Source: Litsea cubeba
Taxonomy: Eukaryota; Streptophyta; Magnoliopsida; Laurales; Lauraceae
Length of the DNA stretch: 64,000 bases
Direction of reading: 5' to 3'
Assembly: GCA_012931725.1 (NCBI GenBank)
Contig: CM022944.1
Coordinates: 112,070,570-112,134,569, forward strand
Shown here: positions 1 through 11,284 of the stretch, piece by piece
How positions within the stretch are numbered: the stretch's first letter is position 1
How the letters are laid out: every line of letters begins with the position of its first letter
Made by a program: the position numbers and the translations under genes
Notes under the pieces: generated by a model
Seen by the model: only the letters and a program-made list of their open reading frames with translations
Told to the model about the DNA's origin: nothing
Database searches by the model: none

Positions 1-115
1 CTTGGTATTTGATTGCCTTCATCAAGTTATAGTAATTTATTATCGCAAAGAATTAAAGAACTGTAGAATTGTGTTTAACTCAACTCATCTAGAGCAAGCT
101 AGAGCTGAGTTTGAA

Positions 116-400
116 GTGTAAGTAGTACTCTGAAATCCAAATGGGCTATGTGGCAATGGAGTAATGCTTCACAGGATCTGATCATTTTGGTTTGGTTCCT
201 TGGAATTCAGTCCCCTACCGATAAGTCCAATTAACAAAAAATTTGGAAGCTATGAAAGTGTAAGTAGTACTCTGAGATCCAATTGGGCTATGTGGCAATG
301 GAGTAATGCTTCACAGGATTTGATCATTTTGGTTAGGTTCCTTGGAATTCAGTCACCTACAGATAAAGTCCAATTAACAAAAAATTTGGAAGCTATGAAG
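116..400. repeat. Two-copy tandem duplication, 142-bp unit
   Basis: Two near-identical units follow each other, the first starting at 116 and the second at 258. Both contain the blocks GTAAGTAGTACTCTGA, GGGCTATGTGGCAATGGAG and CCAATTAACAAAAAATTTGG. A few substitutions separate them. The open frame through the second unit has no recognisable protein similarity, so I treat this as non-coding. The parent repeat was not identified. Confidence 0.85.
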
Positions 401-540
401 TCACCCAAGGGGTGTAAGAAAATTTTCAAGAACCTTTGGATCAAGATCCATGTCAGTAGGAGATGTGGTAGGACTCAGATCTGGAGGTTCTCAATGGGGA
501 CCCACTAGTAACTTTGGAGCCCAGTCATGCAATTGACGTG

Positions 541-1795
541 GACTAGTAGAGGATAATTAGGGTTACGGCCCACTTTTTGGATGCAATCAAAATAAATGAA
601 TAGTATCTTAACCTAAAAAAAAAAAACCATTGGTTCTCACTGAGAACCTGAAGCTGCATCAAACAAAATAATGTCCTTCGATGCAATTGCAAGTCCTGCA
701 TTGTGGGGCTGACTCGGGCCCACATTTCATCAATGCAGTTTCTTTGATACTTTGTCATCTTGTGATACGACAATGGGCCCAATTTTATGCTCATTGACCC
801 TTCAGCCTCGGTTGCATTTGGTTCTCGAGAAAATCTAAAGTTATAATGTCATTAAACTTTTGAGCCCTTAAGTCAAGGACTAGGATAATCTGGTGGGACC
901 ATTTTTATTTTTTTTTTATCCCTTTCTATGGTGAGAGTGTGAGACTTTCCATTAGACCTCCTCCCATTGATAAAATTGCATTTAGGTGGGACTCCATGAG
1001 ATATTTCCCTCATTTACATTTTACATAGATTTTTGATGATGTGACATATGTCATGTTTGGGAAAGCCCTTTACAAAGGTGAACTGAACTACGCGAAATGG
1101 AGCAGAACGGAATCCGAGATTAGCATCATAATTATGCATCCATCTAAGCCATTCATTAAATCACTTTGAATTTAGAACATAATAAGCATACATTCATATT
1201 AGCATCAAATATAACTCTTTATCACAATAACTAAGTCAAATTAAATGCAAAATATTTGGTAACATAGCCATCTGGGCACATCTTTTTATGGCTATAGTTA
1301 TTTCATTAAAAAATTGAAAAAGCCAACCCAAAGGTACAATTGCCCATCAATTGAAATAGAATACAGCATAATTAATGAGTGTAATGTGATTATACTTTAT
1401 TTATTCCCAAAGGTATGATTACCACATATTATTTCCGACCCAAAGGTGAATTTACAATAATGTTCATAGTACTATTAATTTTATAGTTGTGTTATTAAAT
1501 TCAAGGAATAATTACAACTTGTTAATTTTATTATTATTATTATTGTTTTTGTTTTTTTATTTTTTTTTGTTATCAAGTCAATTGCTTTACTTTTAACTAT
1601 AGGATTCATACCCACTTTAAATGGATCTAACTTTATAGAAAGGTTGGATATGTTGTTATTAACAATAACCTTTTTGGACTTAAAATTGGGCTTGGACCAA
1701 CCGATGCCCCACCACCACGGACGCGAGCTCTACTGCTGAAAGGGCCAAATTTGATAAATGGGTTAAATCTAGTAAGGTAGGATATAAAATTACCT
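541..1795. other. Intergenic, no gene seen
   Basis: AT-rich sequence with homopolymer runs and short random frames only. I see no conserved protein motif, no RNA gene and no clear transposon ends here. Confidence 0.6.
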
Positions 1796-1804
1796 TAAAC
1801 TCTA

Positions 1805-2684
1805 GGGGTTTTTACAAAAAAATTAAGCTTAAATCTTAATTGGATGATTTTATGAAGAAAAATCATAAAAACACAGGCTAATTGTTCGTATATATTTTTT
1901 GGACGAAATCACCCCCATTGACGACATCGTAAATTAGTTGACGGTATCGTCAACTTTCATTGCAAGAAAATGATATTTCGCTCTATCTTCTTTTACCTAG
2001 TGATGGGAAGGTTATGAAAATCATTGCATTTTATATCCCAATCACTTTTTTTAAGTGGGCTCGACAATCTTCCTTAAGTGTACGAGTCCCATGTTTATTT
2101 TCTATGCATTTGTTGCCCGATTTTGCATCAGTTTTGAGAGTTCAAGTTTGGAGTGCAAGGTGTTTGATGAAATGTCTAAATGAAAACTTTCTATCAATTT
2201 GGTGGTGGCTTGAGTGAGGCTAGAGGAGATGAATTTGAGTATGCTTTTGTGAACATTTGTTTTGTGGTTGCTAGATTTTGAAGTCATTTGTTTGGAAAAT
2301 TTTTGTAGGTCTTGATGCTTGTGAGCAACACGTAGGAAATCATGTTGGGTAATTGAACAGTAAATGTGAGATCTTATTCTAGGTATTGTATTGTTTTGTA
2401 TAGAGTTTTAGATCCCAAGAGTATTTCTTGCTTTGTTAATGCGACATTCTTGAACAACTTCAAGAATGGATATATTAAAACCATTGAAGAAGAAAAAGAG
2501 AAGTTGTAGAAAGTTAACGATACCATCAATCAAGTTGATGATATCGTCAACTAAATTGATGATATCATCAACTAGGGTAATCTCATCCAAAAAAATATAC
2601 GAATAATTATCTTGTCATTTTATGATTTTTCTTTATAAAATTATTTAATTATTATTTAAGCTTAATTTTTTTCGTAAAAACCCC
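1805..2684. mobile_element. Non-autonomous Mutator-like element (MULE 1), 880 bp
   Basis: The ends are inverted copies about 120 bp long. The left arm begins GGGGTTTTTAC and the right arm, reverse-complemented, begins GGGGTTTTTACG; both continue through AAGCTTAA and AAAAATCATAAAA. The element is flanked by 9-bp duplications TAAACTCTA (1796-1804) and TAAAGTCTA (2685-2693), one mismatch, the size Mutator elements make. There is no transposase frame. Self-complementary words with a GATATC core lie just inside the arms: GTTGACGGTATCGTCAAC near 1938, and TTGATGATATCGTCAA (2535-2550) and TTGATGATATCATCAA (2556-2571). No captured gene is recognised. Confidence 0.8.
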
Positions 2685-2693
2685 TAAAGTCTA

Positions 2694-3043
2694 TTTTTGA
2701 GAGTACTTTGGGGTCCATTGAGATAAAATGCAATGCAAACAACCTCTTGGATACCGTGAAAAAAAATAATTTAGGTGACCGGGAAGGCTATAGGGTCATT
2801 CGTGATTAGCCGCCTTACAGATACGAAATATGATGAGATCATGGGAGTAAGAGTATACATTCCGTCGATGACACGCATTGCTTCCAAATTAAAGTTGGTA
2901 GACATGAGTGCACCGAACAAATATAAAAAACAGTTCATTTAAGGTGGTATACAACTAAAGCTTAATTACATGGTCATGGAATGAATTGATTGCAATGCCT
3001 GATCAAGAAGAGATGAGGCTTAGGGCTAAGGAACAATTGATGG
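2694..3043. other. Intergenic gap, nothing recognised
   Basis: Short unique stretch between MULE 1 and a hAT-like element. No coding or RNA signal is visible. Confidence 0.5.
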
Positions 3044-3051
3044 TTAATTTT

Positions 3052-3351
3052 AGGGTTGTACACGGATCGGATTGGTACGGATTGGGCCAAATCCATCACC
3101 AATCCGTTACCAACGGATTGACGGATTTGGAATCCGTCACCAATCTGTTGCTGTTAAAATCCGATCTGATCCGATCCGTGGAAGATCGGATCGAATCGGA
3201 TTGAATCCGCGGATTAAGGGTGAAATCCGTCACCAATCCGTTGCTAACGGATTACAAAGTTTTCAATCCGTCACCAATTCGTTTACCTTCGGATCGAATA
3301 AAAATCCGCAAATCGGATCGGATTTCCGGATCGACGGATTTTTTGTGCTAG
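3052..3351. mobile_element. Short hAT-like non-autonomous element, 300 bp
   Basis: It starts AGGGTTGTACACGG, close to plant hAT termini, and is flanked by perfect 8-bp duplications TTAATTTT at 3044-3051 and 3352-3359, the hAT size. The right terminus (GTGCTAG) matches the left only partly. The body consists of iterated ATCCGTCACCAATCCG / AACGGATT and GGATCGGAT words, many in inverted order. The long open frames here come from this repetition and are not a gene. Confidence 0.7.
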
Positions 3352-3359
3352 TTAATTTT

Positions 3360-6300
3360 GACTCTCAAGGAAAGTCAAAGAAAAAGACAAAAAGCGAGAA
3401 AAAGACCAATTTTCAGGGTGGAGACTTAGGAAAAGAGGAGAAAGGGGCACAGAAGAAATGTTTTTAATGAGGTAAGAAAGGACATTTAAAAAAGAGTTGT
3501 CTAAAATGAATGAATTGGTTCGAAAGAGAGATTAAAACCTTTCTAATGTATGTCATGAAACGAACTTAACTAACGTCCCATTATAACCTTGGTGGGTTGA
3601 CTTTGATGCAACTATTCACGTATGTGGTTGTGTGCAGCAATTCTTTTAAATCCGGAGTCCCAATGACGTCAAGAGAACCATCGTGATAAAGAGTCGAGGG
3701 TGTAGGTACTTATAGGCTGGTGTTAGACACTGGATTCAACATGGATCTCCACAAGACTTCTTGCGTTCCCGAAATTTTAAAAAACTTGGTTTTAGATTCG
3801 AGACTTGTTTGAGATGGATGTAATTTTAGTATTGGACATAGAGTTATGCATACTTTCAGAAAATAATACTTTGATCAGGAATGATTTATGTGTGACCAAT
3901 TTCTACACTCATCACACATTACTTGTGAAATGATGTAGGAATACAAAGAGTTGTCCTTAATGAAAACTCATTTGCTTTATGACATCAAGGATCAGGGCAC
4001 ATCTCAAAAGAGAGAAATGAGAGATTGACGAAAGATGGGTCAACTATGAAACCCAAACCCTGCTGATCATTAAAAAGATGGCCCCATCATGTATTTTAAA
4101 AGGGCATTGCAGTATACTATGACGCAAATATTTAAATTATATATATTAAAGCAATAGAGATAGAGAGGTGCACTCTCAAGGGCTCTGCGCCAATGGTCTG
4201 GGTGTTTTTGGTTTGCCATGTCAGCACCATGAGAAGCCTTCGATCCCTTTCATTACCTTTCCCTTGTGACAAAAAAAAAAAAAAAAAAAGTTTTGCCATG
4301 CAACTTTCGAGCCCATATGTCTGCTGGTACATACTTACGATAGACATCCCCAAATCTAAGCTTAAAACTCTTTCTATAAAAATAAAAAAAAACAAAAAAA
4401 AAACTGCACATTCACAAATTGGATATTTTATCTAATTGCATATTCACTATTTTTTCTATGCAAATCACATCTAATGAAACCAATTTGTAATGTGGCTTAT
4501 AGAGTCCCTTTTTTTAGAAATCTCATCTCATCACATCCACAATTATCTACGTTATAAAGCCCCTTTTTTAGAAATCTAATCTCATCACATCTACAATTAT
4601 CTATGTTACATGGTTGTTGTTTTTAGAAATCTAAATGGGTTACTAGTTTTACAATTTACATGTTTGTTAACAAAACAATTTTTCTTCTTTTTTAATTATA
4701 TGGAACTCTTTAAAAAAGAAGAGGTAAGGTTTTAGTCTTTTTATTTCTTTAATATGATTGTATTTCATTGGAGTATACATCGGCGCCCTTAAATTCAAGG
4801 GATCGTTGCATTATGTAAGTTACTTCATTTTGTTTTTTTTATTCTTTATATTTTAGCACATGAAATAAATATCGATAATATATATTTCTTTTTTTATAAA
4901 TAATATTTTAAAAAAGTCTTAAATTTTAATATATTCTCAATTTTCCCAGGCTTTGCTGCTGGTCAATATAGAGGGATATTATCGAACGAATACCAACTGC
5001 ACCGTCCTATCTCAAAGCACTCCAATTTCAACACAAGATAGAGGCGGACCCATGACACAAGCACATCGACATGGGTGTTGTTGCAACCGTTAAACGGCAG
5101 AGGCAGATCACTTTAAAAAATTGTGTCGATGCTCTCAATTGTTTCCTTGGAAAGAGAAAAATGAAGAAAGAGATTTTATATAGGTGGCGAATGTAGATTG
5201 AGTGAACCGGACTCTAAAAAATTCAATAAAAATCTTGGGTCTATCTTCAAAATCAGCACCCCTCGAACGAAAATCTTGGATCCGCCTGACAAGGCCCAAG
5301 TGAAGAAGTGAGATAGAGGCTCCTTCTCTTCCCACTATAAATTAATGATAGAAAACAAAGGTTTCGATTTCGAGTGGTCGCTTGTCCAAGAACGGATCTG
5401 CCCACCGCCCTCTCTCTCTATATATATATATATATATATCTTTTGTCTTTGTGTAATATATATAAGGTATGAAAATCTTTCTTCCAATCGATTTTTTTCC
5501 TTAGAATTATTTTTTTCCTGTTTGCCTCTGATTAAATCTCGCTTGCAGGGTTTCTCAGAATGATTATCTCTCTGTTTATTTTGATTTTGTTGTTGTTTGT
5601 GTCATGCACCCACCCATTCTTCAAGTAATTAGATTTTTTTTTCTTCTATTGATATACTTTACTAATTTGTTTCTTATCGGGTTGAAATCATGATATATTT
5701 TGGCTTCTGTCAGTTTGTACTAAGCTATAATAATCATGAAATATTTCTTTATGAATTCTTATTTTTATATCTCTTTCTTACAAAATGTAGTCAGTATGAC
5801 ATCTTTTAGAGAACCCATCAACGTTTTCTTCCTGTTTATTGATTTTCTTTTAGTTTGAAATTTGAATGTCTATTTTAGAGACTCAAATTTTGTGACTTTT
5901 TTGTTCCTTCTGTTGGGTTGAAATCTAGATATATTTTGGCTTCTGCCAATCAATTTATACTTTGCTATATTTCCCTTTATTTTGCCTTTACAGGCTTGTT
6001 AATTACAGGCACGAATAATGGCATCTCAGAAGGGCCACACCCAATGACACTATCGTAGTTGGGCTTATTGAAAACGAGCCCACATTTGATTCATTGTATC
6101 ATATGTGTGCATGAGGCACATTGTGATTTTCAACCTCATAAAAAATCCTTAACTCGCATAAAAATCTTGGGTTTGCCTTGAAAATCTGCATGAAGTTCCG
6201 GATCCACCCTCGAAAACCACATAGAAATATTGGATTTGTCCACAAAATCAAACTATCTATTTTGATCTGCCCAACTCAAATAAAAATCCTGAATCAGACA

Positions 6301-6386
6301 CTGCTCATCCTTCTCTTCCTCTCCTTCTCTCTCTTTCTTTTCCTCTCTCTTCTTCCCTTTCCCTCTCTTTAGTTTGACATGCTTCA
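3360..6386. other. Intergenic, AT-rich, no gene seen
   Basis: About 3 kb without a convincing coding region. It contains long A and T runs (for example near 4270), a TC/TA microsatellite at 5410-5439, a pyrimidine-rich tract near 6305-6370, and short local duplications such as the TTTTAGAAATCTAATCTCATC blocks near 4510-4590. Confidence 0.55.
5410..5439. repeat. (TC)n(TA)n microsatellite
   Basis: Five TC dinucleotides run straight into about ten TA dinucleotides. Confidence 0.9.
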
Positions 6387-6734
6387 TTTTTGCTAGAGGA
6401 TTTTACCTGAAAAATCCTTTAAGACTTGTAAAAACCCAAAAACACCTTCAACATCTCATAAAGACCATAGTAGTCCCAAATGCCCAGTTTGGTAATTTTT
6501 TTCAATTCTTTCGCTGAGCAAGGATATCCCTGCTCCTTTTACCTTAAACATACCCCAAAACCCTTTTGCCCTTTACCCTATTCGACTTCTTTCTCTCCCT
6601 CCGTCTTTCTTTCTTTCTCTCCCTTATCCTCTATGGGTCGGCACCGGCAGCCTGCAGTTCTTCCTCTCCTCTTTTCCTTTCTCTCCCTTATCCTCTATCA
6701 GTTTCATTAAATCAAAGATTCTTAATTTGAGTTT

Positions 6735-7109
6735 CTACAAGTCATTTCAGGGTCACTGGATTGAAACCAACTTCTTTCACTATCTCCACGTTTCCCTAAA
6801 CCATTCAGGAATGAGCACCAGCCCTCTCGGATGGGTTGTGATTAATTTCATGATATTGGATTCGGGTACCCCATGACCTTTCAAGATAAACAAATTGGAA
6901 TTCATTTGGCTTTGGATTTTGTAATGTGAAATGCACGCCGAGCGTTTGATCGATAACAACACATTTTCATTGGCGTGGACGATGGTTTTGAGGAAACCAA
7001 CGGATGGAATGATGCGATTCTTTAGGTTCGTGAATAGTAGGGTGGGGTCTGAGACGAGGAGCACTGCAAGGGTAGCTCCTGAGAAGCCCAAGTCATTGAA
7101 AACGCACAT
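6735..7109 (-). pseudogene. Captured mTERF-family gene fragment
   Basis: On the minus strand the frame 7109-6780 reads like the middle of a plant mTERF protein. These are organelle-targeted helical-repeat nucleic-acid-binding proteins of gene expression. Diagnostic pieces include NDLGFSGATLAVLLVSDP, NRIIPSVGFLK, NVLLSIKRS and HGVPESNI followed by ITTHPRGL and PEWF. The frame stops after PEWFRETWR, and the homology continues one frame over as VEIVKEVGFNPVTL before another stop near 6735, so there is at least one frameshift. The N-terminus, targeting peptide and most repeats are missing. It lies wholly within MULE 2, so I read it as a transduplicated piece, not a gene. Family call from motif recognition only. 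Confidence 0.72.
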
Positions 7110-7289
7110 GATTTCTCAAGGTAAGAAAGGGTGAGAGATGATTGAAGAGTGGAGTGTGAGAGATTTGAGATGGATTGGAGAGTTGGGTGGTTTTGAGGAG
7201 AGAAGACAAGGGTTTTAAAATCCTTTGCTAGAACTCTGATTTGGATTAGTTTTCTCTAAAGAAAACCCAACATGACAGTGTTTTGGAAG

Positions 7290-8256
7290 GGGATACCCCG
7301 TCCGTGTTAGTGCTGTGAGCGGAGATATCCCTGCTTCTGTTAGTGTTGAGAGCGGGGATATCCCCGCCCACCAGAGTATTGTGGGTTCTATCTCTCAAGG
7401 ACTGGTTTCAGTTGGGACGGGGATATCTCCGTCCAAATTAGTGCTGTGAACAGAGATATCACTGCCTCTGTTAGTGCTACGAGTGAGGATATCCCTGCCC
7501 ACCAAAGTACTGGTATCAGATCCAGACTCAGATCATCTTTCAAAAAACTGAAAATAAATTGGATAAAAAATGGTTCCATCTCAGGCCTGACCCTCAAACC
7601 CTTTTTTTGTTTGGGCCAAGAAAAGGTTAAAGGTAATGGCCAGTTTGTTTCCAAGAGGAATAGAGTAAAAATAGAGTAAGTGTCATGTAATGGATAAAGT
7701 TAAAGAGGAGTAAGATGAATTAGAATGAACAGTGGATTACTTTGTATGAGTTTGGATGGTTGGTGTAAGATAAAGACTCTCACATTAGTCAAGTGTGCAG
7801 TTAATCATCTAAACTTATAGAATTTGCCAAATGGGTCCCACATTTGGCCATTTTATCAATGTTGATCAGAATTGGGCGATGGATGTGAGCTCACACTTGG
7901 ATTTGGAGCACCAGCCACTCAAACATACATGGCCACTAATACCCACCTTCGCTTGGTGCGTACATCACCAAAACTATGGGTGTAACTGTTCACAACACTG
8001 ATATGGGCAGGGATATCCCCGTCCCAACTGAAACCACCTTGAGAGATAGTACTCTGGTGGGCGGGGATATCCCCGCTCACAGCACTAACAGAGGCAGGGA
8101 TATTCCTGTTCACAACACTAATTTGGGCGGAGATATCCCCGTCCCAACTGAAACCAGTCCTTGAGAGACAGCACCCACAGTACTCTGGTGGGCGGGGATA
8201 TCCCTGCTCACAGCACTAACAAAAGCAGGGATATCCCTGTTCACATCACTAATTTG
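7290..8256. repeat. Iterated GGGATATCCC palindromes, inverted clusters
   Basis: About a dozen 30-60 bp units each carry a palindrome of the form GGGGATATCCCC (for example GCGGGGATATCCCCGC at 7352-7367 and 8061-8076). They are separated by recurring linkers such as GTTAGTGCTGTGA, CACCAGAGTA and TTTCAGTTGGGAC. The cluster at 7290-7500 is inverted relative to that at 8005-8240, so the two could pair as a long hairpin. Single copies also occur in the arms near 6522 and 8815. Confidence 0.85.
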
Positions 8257-8956
8257 GGCGTGCACTGTCTTCTTCTTCCTCTGACGTTCTGGAATCTGAT
8301 CTCTGCAACTGAAGAGGTTCTAATCCGAACCCAGATGAAAAAGACCTAAATATCCCCTCAAAATGATGAATCCAAGCACAATAGCTTTTTAATCCTTGCA
8401 GATCCCAAAAAACCCTTCTACTTTGTAATCAGGAAAACCCCAAATTTCAGCTGGGAACTTTAGATTCAATCCTTAAAACCTATCTTCCGAAAATATAAGA
8501 TTCTGAACGTGGAAAAAGCACCTGTTCTAGAAAACCCAGCTGCCATATCAAAACCCCATGTCCTAATGAGCTCGAAAAAACTCAGATTTCAATCTTTCGT
8601 AGCAATTTGAGAGAGAAAAAGCTAGGACTGGCGTCCCAATACTTGCAAGAGTGGAAAAGATCGTTGCAGTAGATTAAAGGAAGGAAAAGAGGAGATGAAG
8701 AACTGCAGGCTGCCGGTGCCGACCTATAGGGGATAAGGGAGAGAAAGGAAGAAAGACGGAGAGAGAGAAGAAGTCGAACATGGTAAAAGGCAAAATGGTT
8801 TTTGGGAGGAGCAGGGATATCTCTGCTCAGAGAAGAAAAGAAAAGAAAAACCAAATAAGGCTTCTGAGACTACTGTGGTCATTATAAGATGTTCATGGTG
8901 CTTTTGGCTATTGACTAGTCTTAAATGATTTTTCGGGTAAAATCCTCTTTTTGCTA

Positions 8957-9600
8957 AAGACACGTGCAATGATTTTCTCCATTCATGTGAGTGAACCCCA
9001 CGTGCGGCCCGCTTAATATAAGCCTTTGCCGGCACTTCCATAGAAGAGAGTGGACCATAGTTGTGAATTTCATTTTCAGACGCCGTTTCAGTTTGGCCTC
9101 CAAATGAAAATTTTCAGCCGATTTGAAAATTTCGGTGAAACTTTTCGAACCTATGTTTTGGAAAAAAATATAAATTTAAATATATATTTATATATATACG
9201 TATAAATGTAGAAATTTGATTAGAGATTTATTTTAAGTGAAATTTGATTAGAGAATTTATTTTAAGTGGATTTTCTTTTCTTCTTCATTCATTCCTTTAT
9301 TTTTGTTCGAAAAAGGGCTTAGGGTAGGGGTTGGGGCTTTTTAGAAATTTCTTTTGCAGTAGTGACATGGCTAATTAATATAGACACACGCTTCATAAAT
9401 TCGTCAATGCGGAGACTTCTTTTGGAAACCTAATCCTAAATACAAATCCTAGTCTGCACTCATCACCCAAATACCCTGGCCATGCTTATACCCACCCTCA
9501 CCCTTAATAGGGCAATTGAGATTCAAGCAAAGGTGGACTTCGTATATGTTAAAATCTCTTTCAACACTTCTCCGGTAGAACCCTACATCAATCTCGGTCT
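8957..9600. other. Spacer upstream of the F-box gene
   Basis: No gene is seen. The sequence is AT-rich with one near-duplicate block of GAAATTTGATTAGAGA at about 9210 and 9240. It may hold the promoter of the downstream F-box gene, but I cannot point to a convincing core element. Confidence 0.4.
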
Positions 9601-9938
9601 CCGGCATCGGCATCGGCATCGGCATCACTGCTGTCAACTTTTCCGGCGGGTATTTCTCTCATCCCTCTCTCTCCCTCTCCTCTAGGGCATGTTTTTTCCG
9701 TTAGAAAATCTAAATTGGGATTGATCGATTGAGATAGTAATGTGCCATGATGTAAGTTTGGATGTAAGTGTTGTGGTTTTTTTTATTAGGGTTTTGTAGA
9801 TGGATCTATCTATCTATCTATGTGTGTAGTTTGAATGTAGCAGTAGCGTTGTGGTTTTTCACATGGGTATCTCTTGTTTTGTTTAATTCACGATGCTGAC
9901 ATGTTTGTTGAAATTCCCCAGTATGTGTTTTTGTATAT

Positions 9939-9976
<38 letters not shown>

Positions 9977-11284
9977 CTTTCTTTGGAGTACTGAGTAGAG
10001 AGATGGTTTGACACTTTGGCTATGGATTGTCTATGTGTGTAGTTTGAATGTAGTGTTGTGGTTTTTCACTTGGGTATCTATTGGTTTGTCTAATTCATGA
10101 TGCTGACATGTTTGTTGAAATGCCTCTGTATGTTTTTATATGTTTTTCTTTCTTTTGAGTATTTGGTGGAGAGATGATTTGGCTGTGGATTGATGGGGTG
10201 GTTTCTTTTAACGTGGTTATTAGTTCTTGGAATTATGTATTTACTAAGATTTCCTTTTCATGTAGTGCTGATGTTATATACCCCTTACTATCTTATTGAA
10301 AATTTTAAGATAGAAGCTAGGCAATTGAGAAGATGAAATTGATAGTATGGTACTGTAATTAGTATTTAGGACTCATTTATATGTACTCTTAACTTGCCAA
10401 TTGTTCTCCCTGGTCGTTTTATATCAACTGGATGTTTGCCAAGTTCTGATTTTTTGGGTGATGTCAGTCCGATCCCTTTATTTGTTTAATTAATTTTTTG
10501 TGGGGCCCGGACAACCAAATCTGACAATGTTTCAGATGACAATAGGCACTTATTGTGACATACCCAAATGGTTATTGAATATATTTCATCTTACTTAGGA
10601 TGTTTCAGCTCCACTTATAAGATCATTGAGTCAGGATGATTTCTTAAATATGTCACATTTGAGTTTCTTTATTAGATTAGATACAAAAGCAATGCTTTCT
10701 TTACTTCAATGATGATTTGTTTAAGGTCATTTTGAGTGAGATAAAACATCATGTAGAAATGGAACGCAATTGACTTATTTGCACATTATTTTACCCAAGG
10801 TATTGATTGGTTATTCTCTTTATCCATTTGAACCAGATATAGAAAAATATCATAAAAGAAAATCAGCAATTGTAAATATAACTTTTGATGAGAGAATGCT
10901 ATTTGATGTAATTAGTTTCTTGGTAAAACCAAAATATTTTCTCTTTTGCCATTGCTAATGTTAAGGTCGTACGGTGAAATAATGATTGACTTTTCAATTC
11001 ACCATCATCAGCCCCCCTCAATAAAAAATCCTGGGTCCACCATTGCGGTGCCTAATAGGGCCAATTGACCCAGCAGACTCTTTGACATATGTTCTAAGTT
11101 TTACAAACTGACCTAAGCGTTAGAGAATCTATATCCAAATATAATAATAACACTGGTGAATTCACAAATTTGCTTGCTTGCTATAGAAGTTTTTATGGTC
11201 TCCATTTTACCAGTTGTCGTTACTTTGTTTTTTGAGCATTTCTTTCTTTCTTTTTTTCTTTATGCAGGCAAATACAATAATTTC
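9600..11284 (+). other. Possible 5' UTR exon and leader intron of the F-box gene
   Basis: A short GC-richer stretch near 9600-9652 ends CCGGCGG followed by a donor-like GTATTT. A strong pyrimidine tract ending TATGCAG lies just before the F-box ATG at 11285. Together they suggest a non-coding first exon and a leader intron of about 1.6 kb. The stretch contains (CATCGG)4 at about 9603-9626, a 37-nt T run at 9940-9976 and a local duplication. No transcript evidence is available, so this is inference. Confidence 0.35.
9818..10150. repeat. Direct duplication, about 213-bp period
   Basis: The block starting CTATGTGTGTAGTTTGAATG at 9818 recurs at 10031. Both copies continue through GTTGTGGTTTTTCAC and GATGCTGACATGTTTGTTG. 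The T37 run (9940-9976) lies between the copies. Confidence 0.8.

Larger units (their letters stand above)
6396..8947. mobile_element. Pack-MULE (MULE 2), 2552 bp, carrying an mTERF fragment
   Basis: Long inverted arms of at least 300 bp. The left begins GAGGATTTTACCTGAAAAATC and the right, reverse-complemented, GAGGATTTTACCCGAAAAATC; both continue to a shared GTCGGCACCGGCAGCCTGC block (near 6635 and 8705). Perfect 9-bp duplications TTTTTGCTA flank it at 6387-6395 and 8948-8956, diagnostic of Mutator transposition. Inside are a broken mTERF gene piece (6735-7109, -) and two inverted clusters of GGGATATCCC words (7290-7500, 8005-8240). No transposase is present, so mobility would depend on an enzyme supplied elsewhere. 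The mTERF piece is the reason for the Pack-MULE label. Confidence 0.88.

Noticed and set aside
3072..3467. 131-aa open frame
   Set aside because: Its first part is the iterated ATCCGTCACC repeat of a hAT-like element; the remainder is Lys-rich with no family match.
11156..11284. Upstream in-frame extension of the F-box protein from the ATG at 11156
   Set aside because: It encodes a hydrophobic Phe-rich stretch that coincides with a polypyrimidine tract ending TATGCAG, an intron end. No F-box protein has such a leader.
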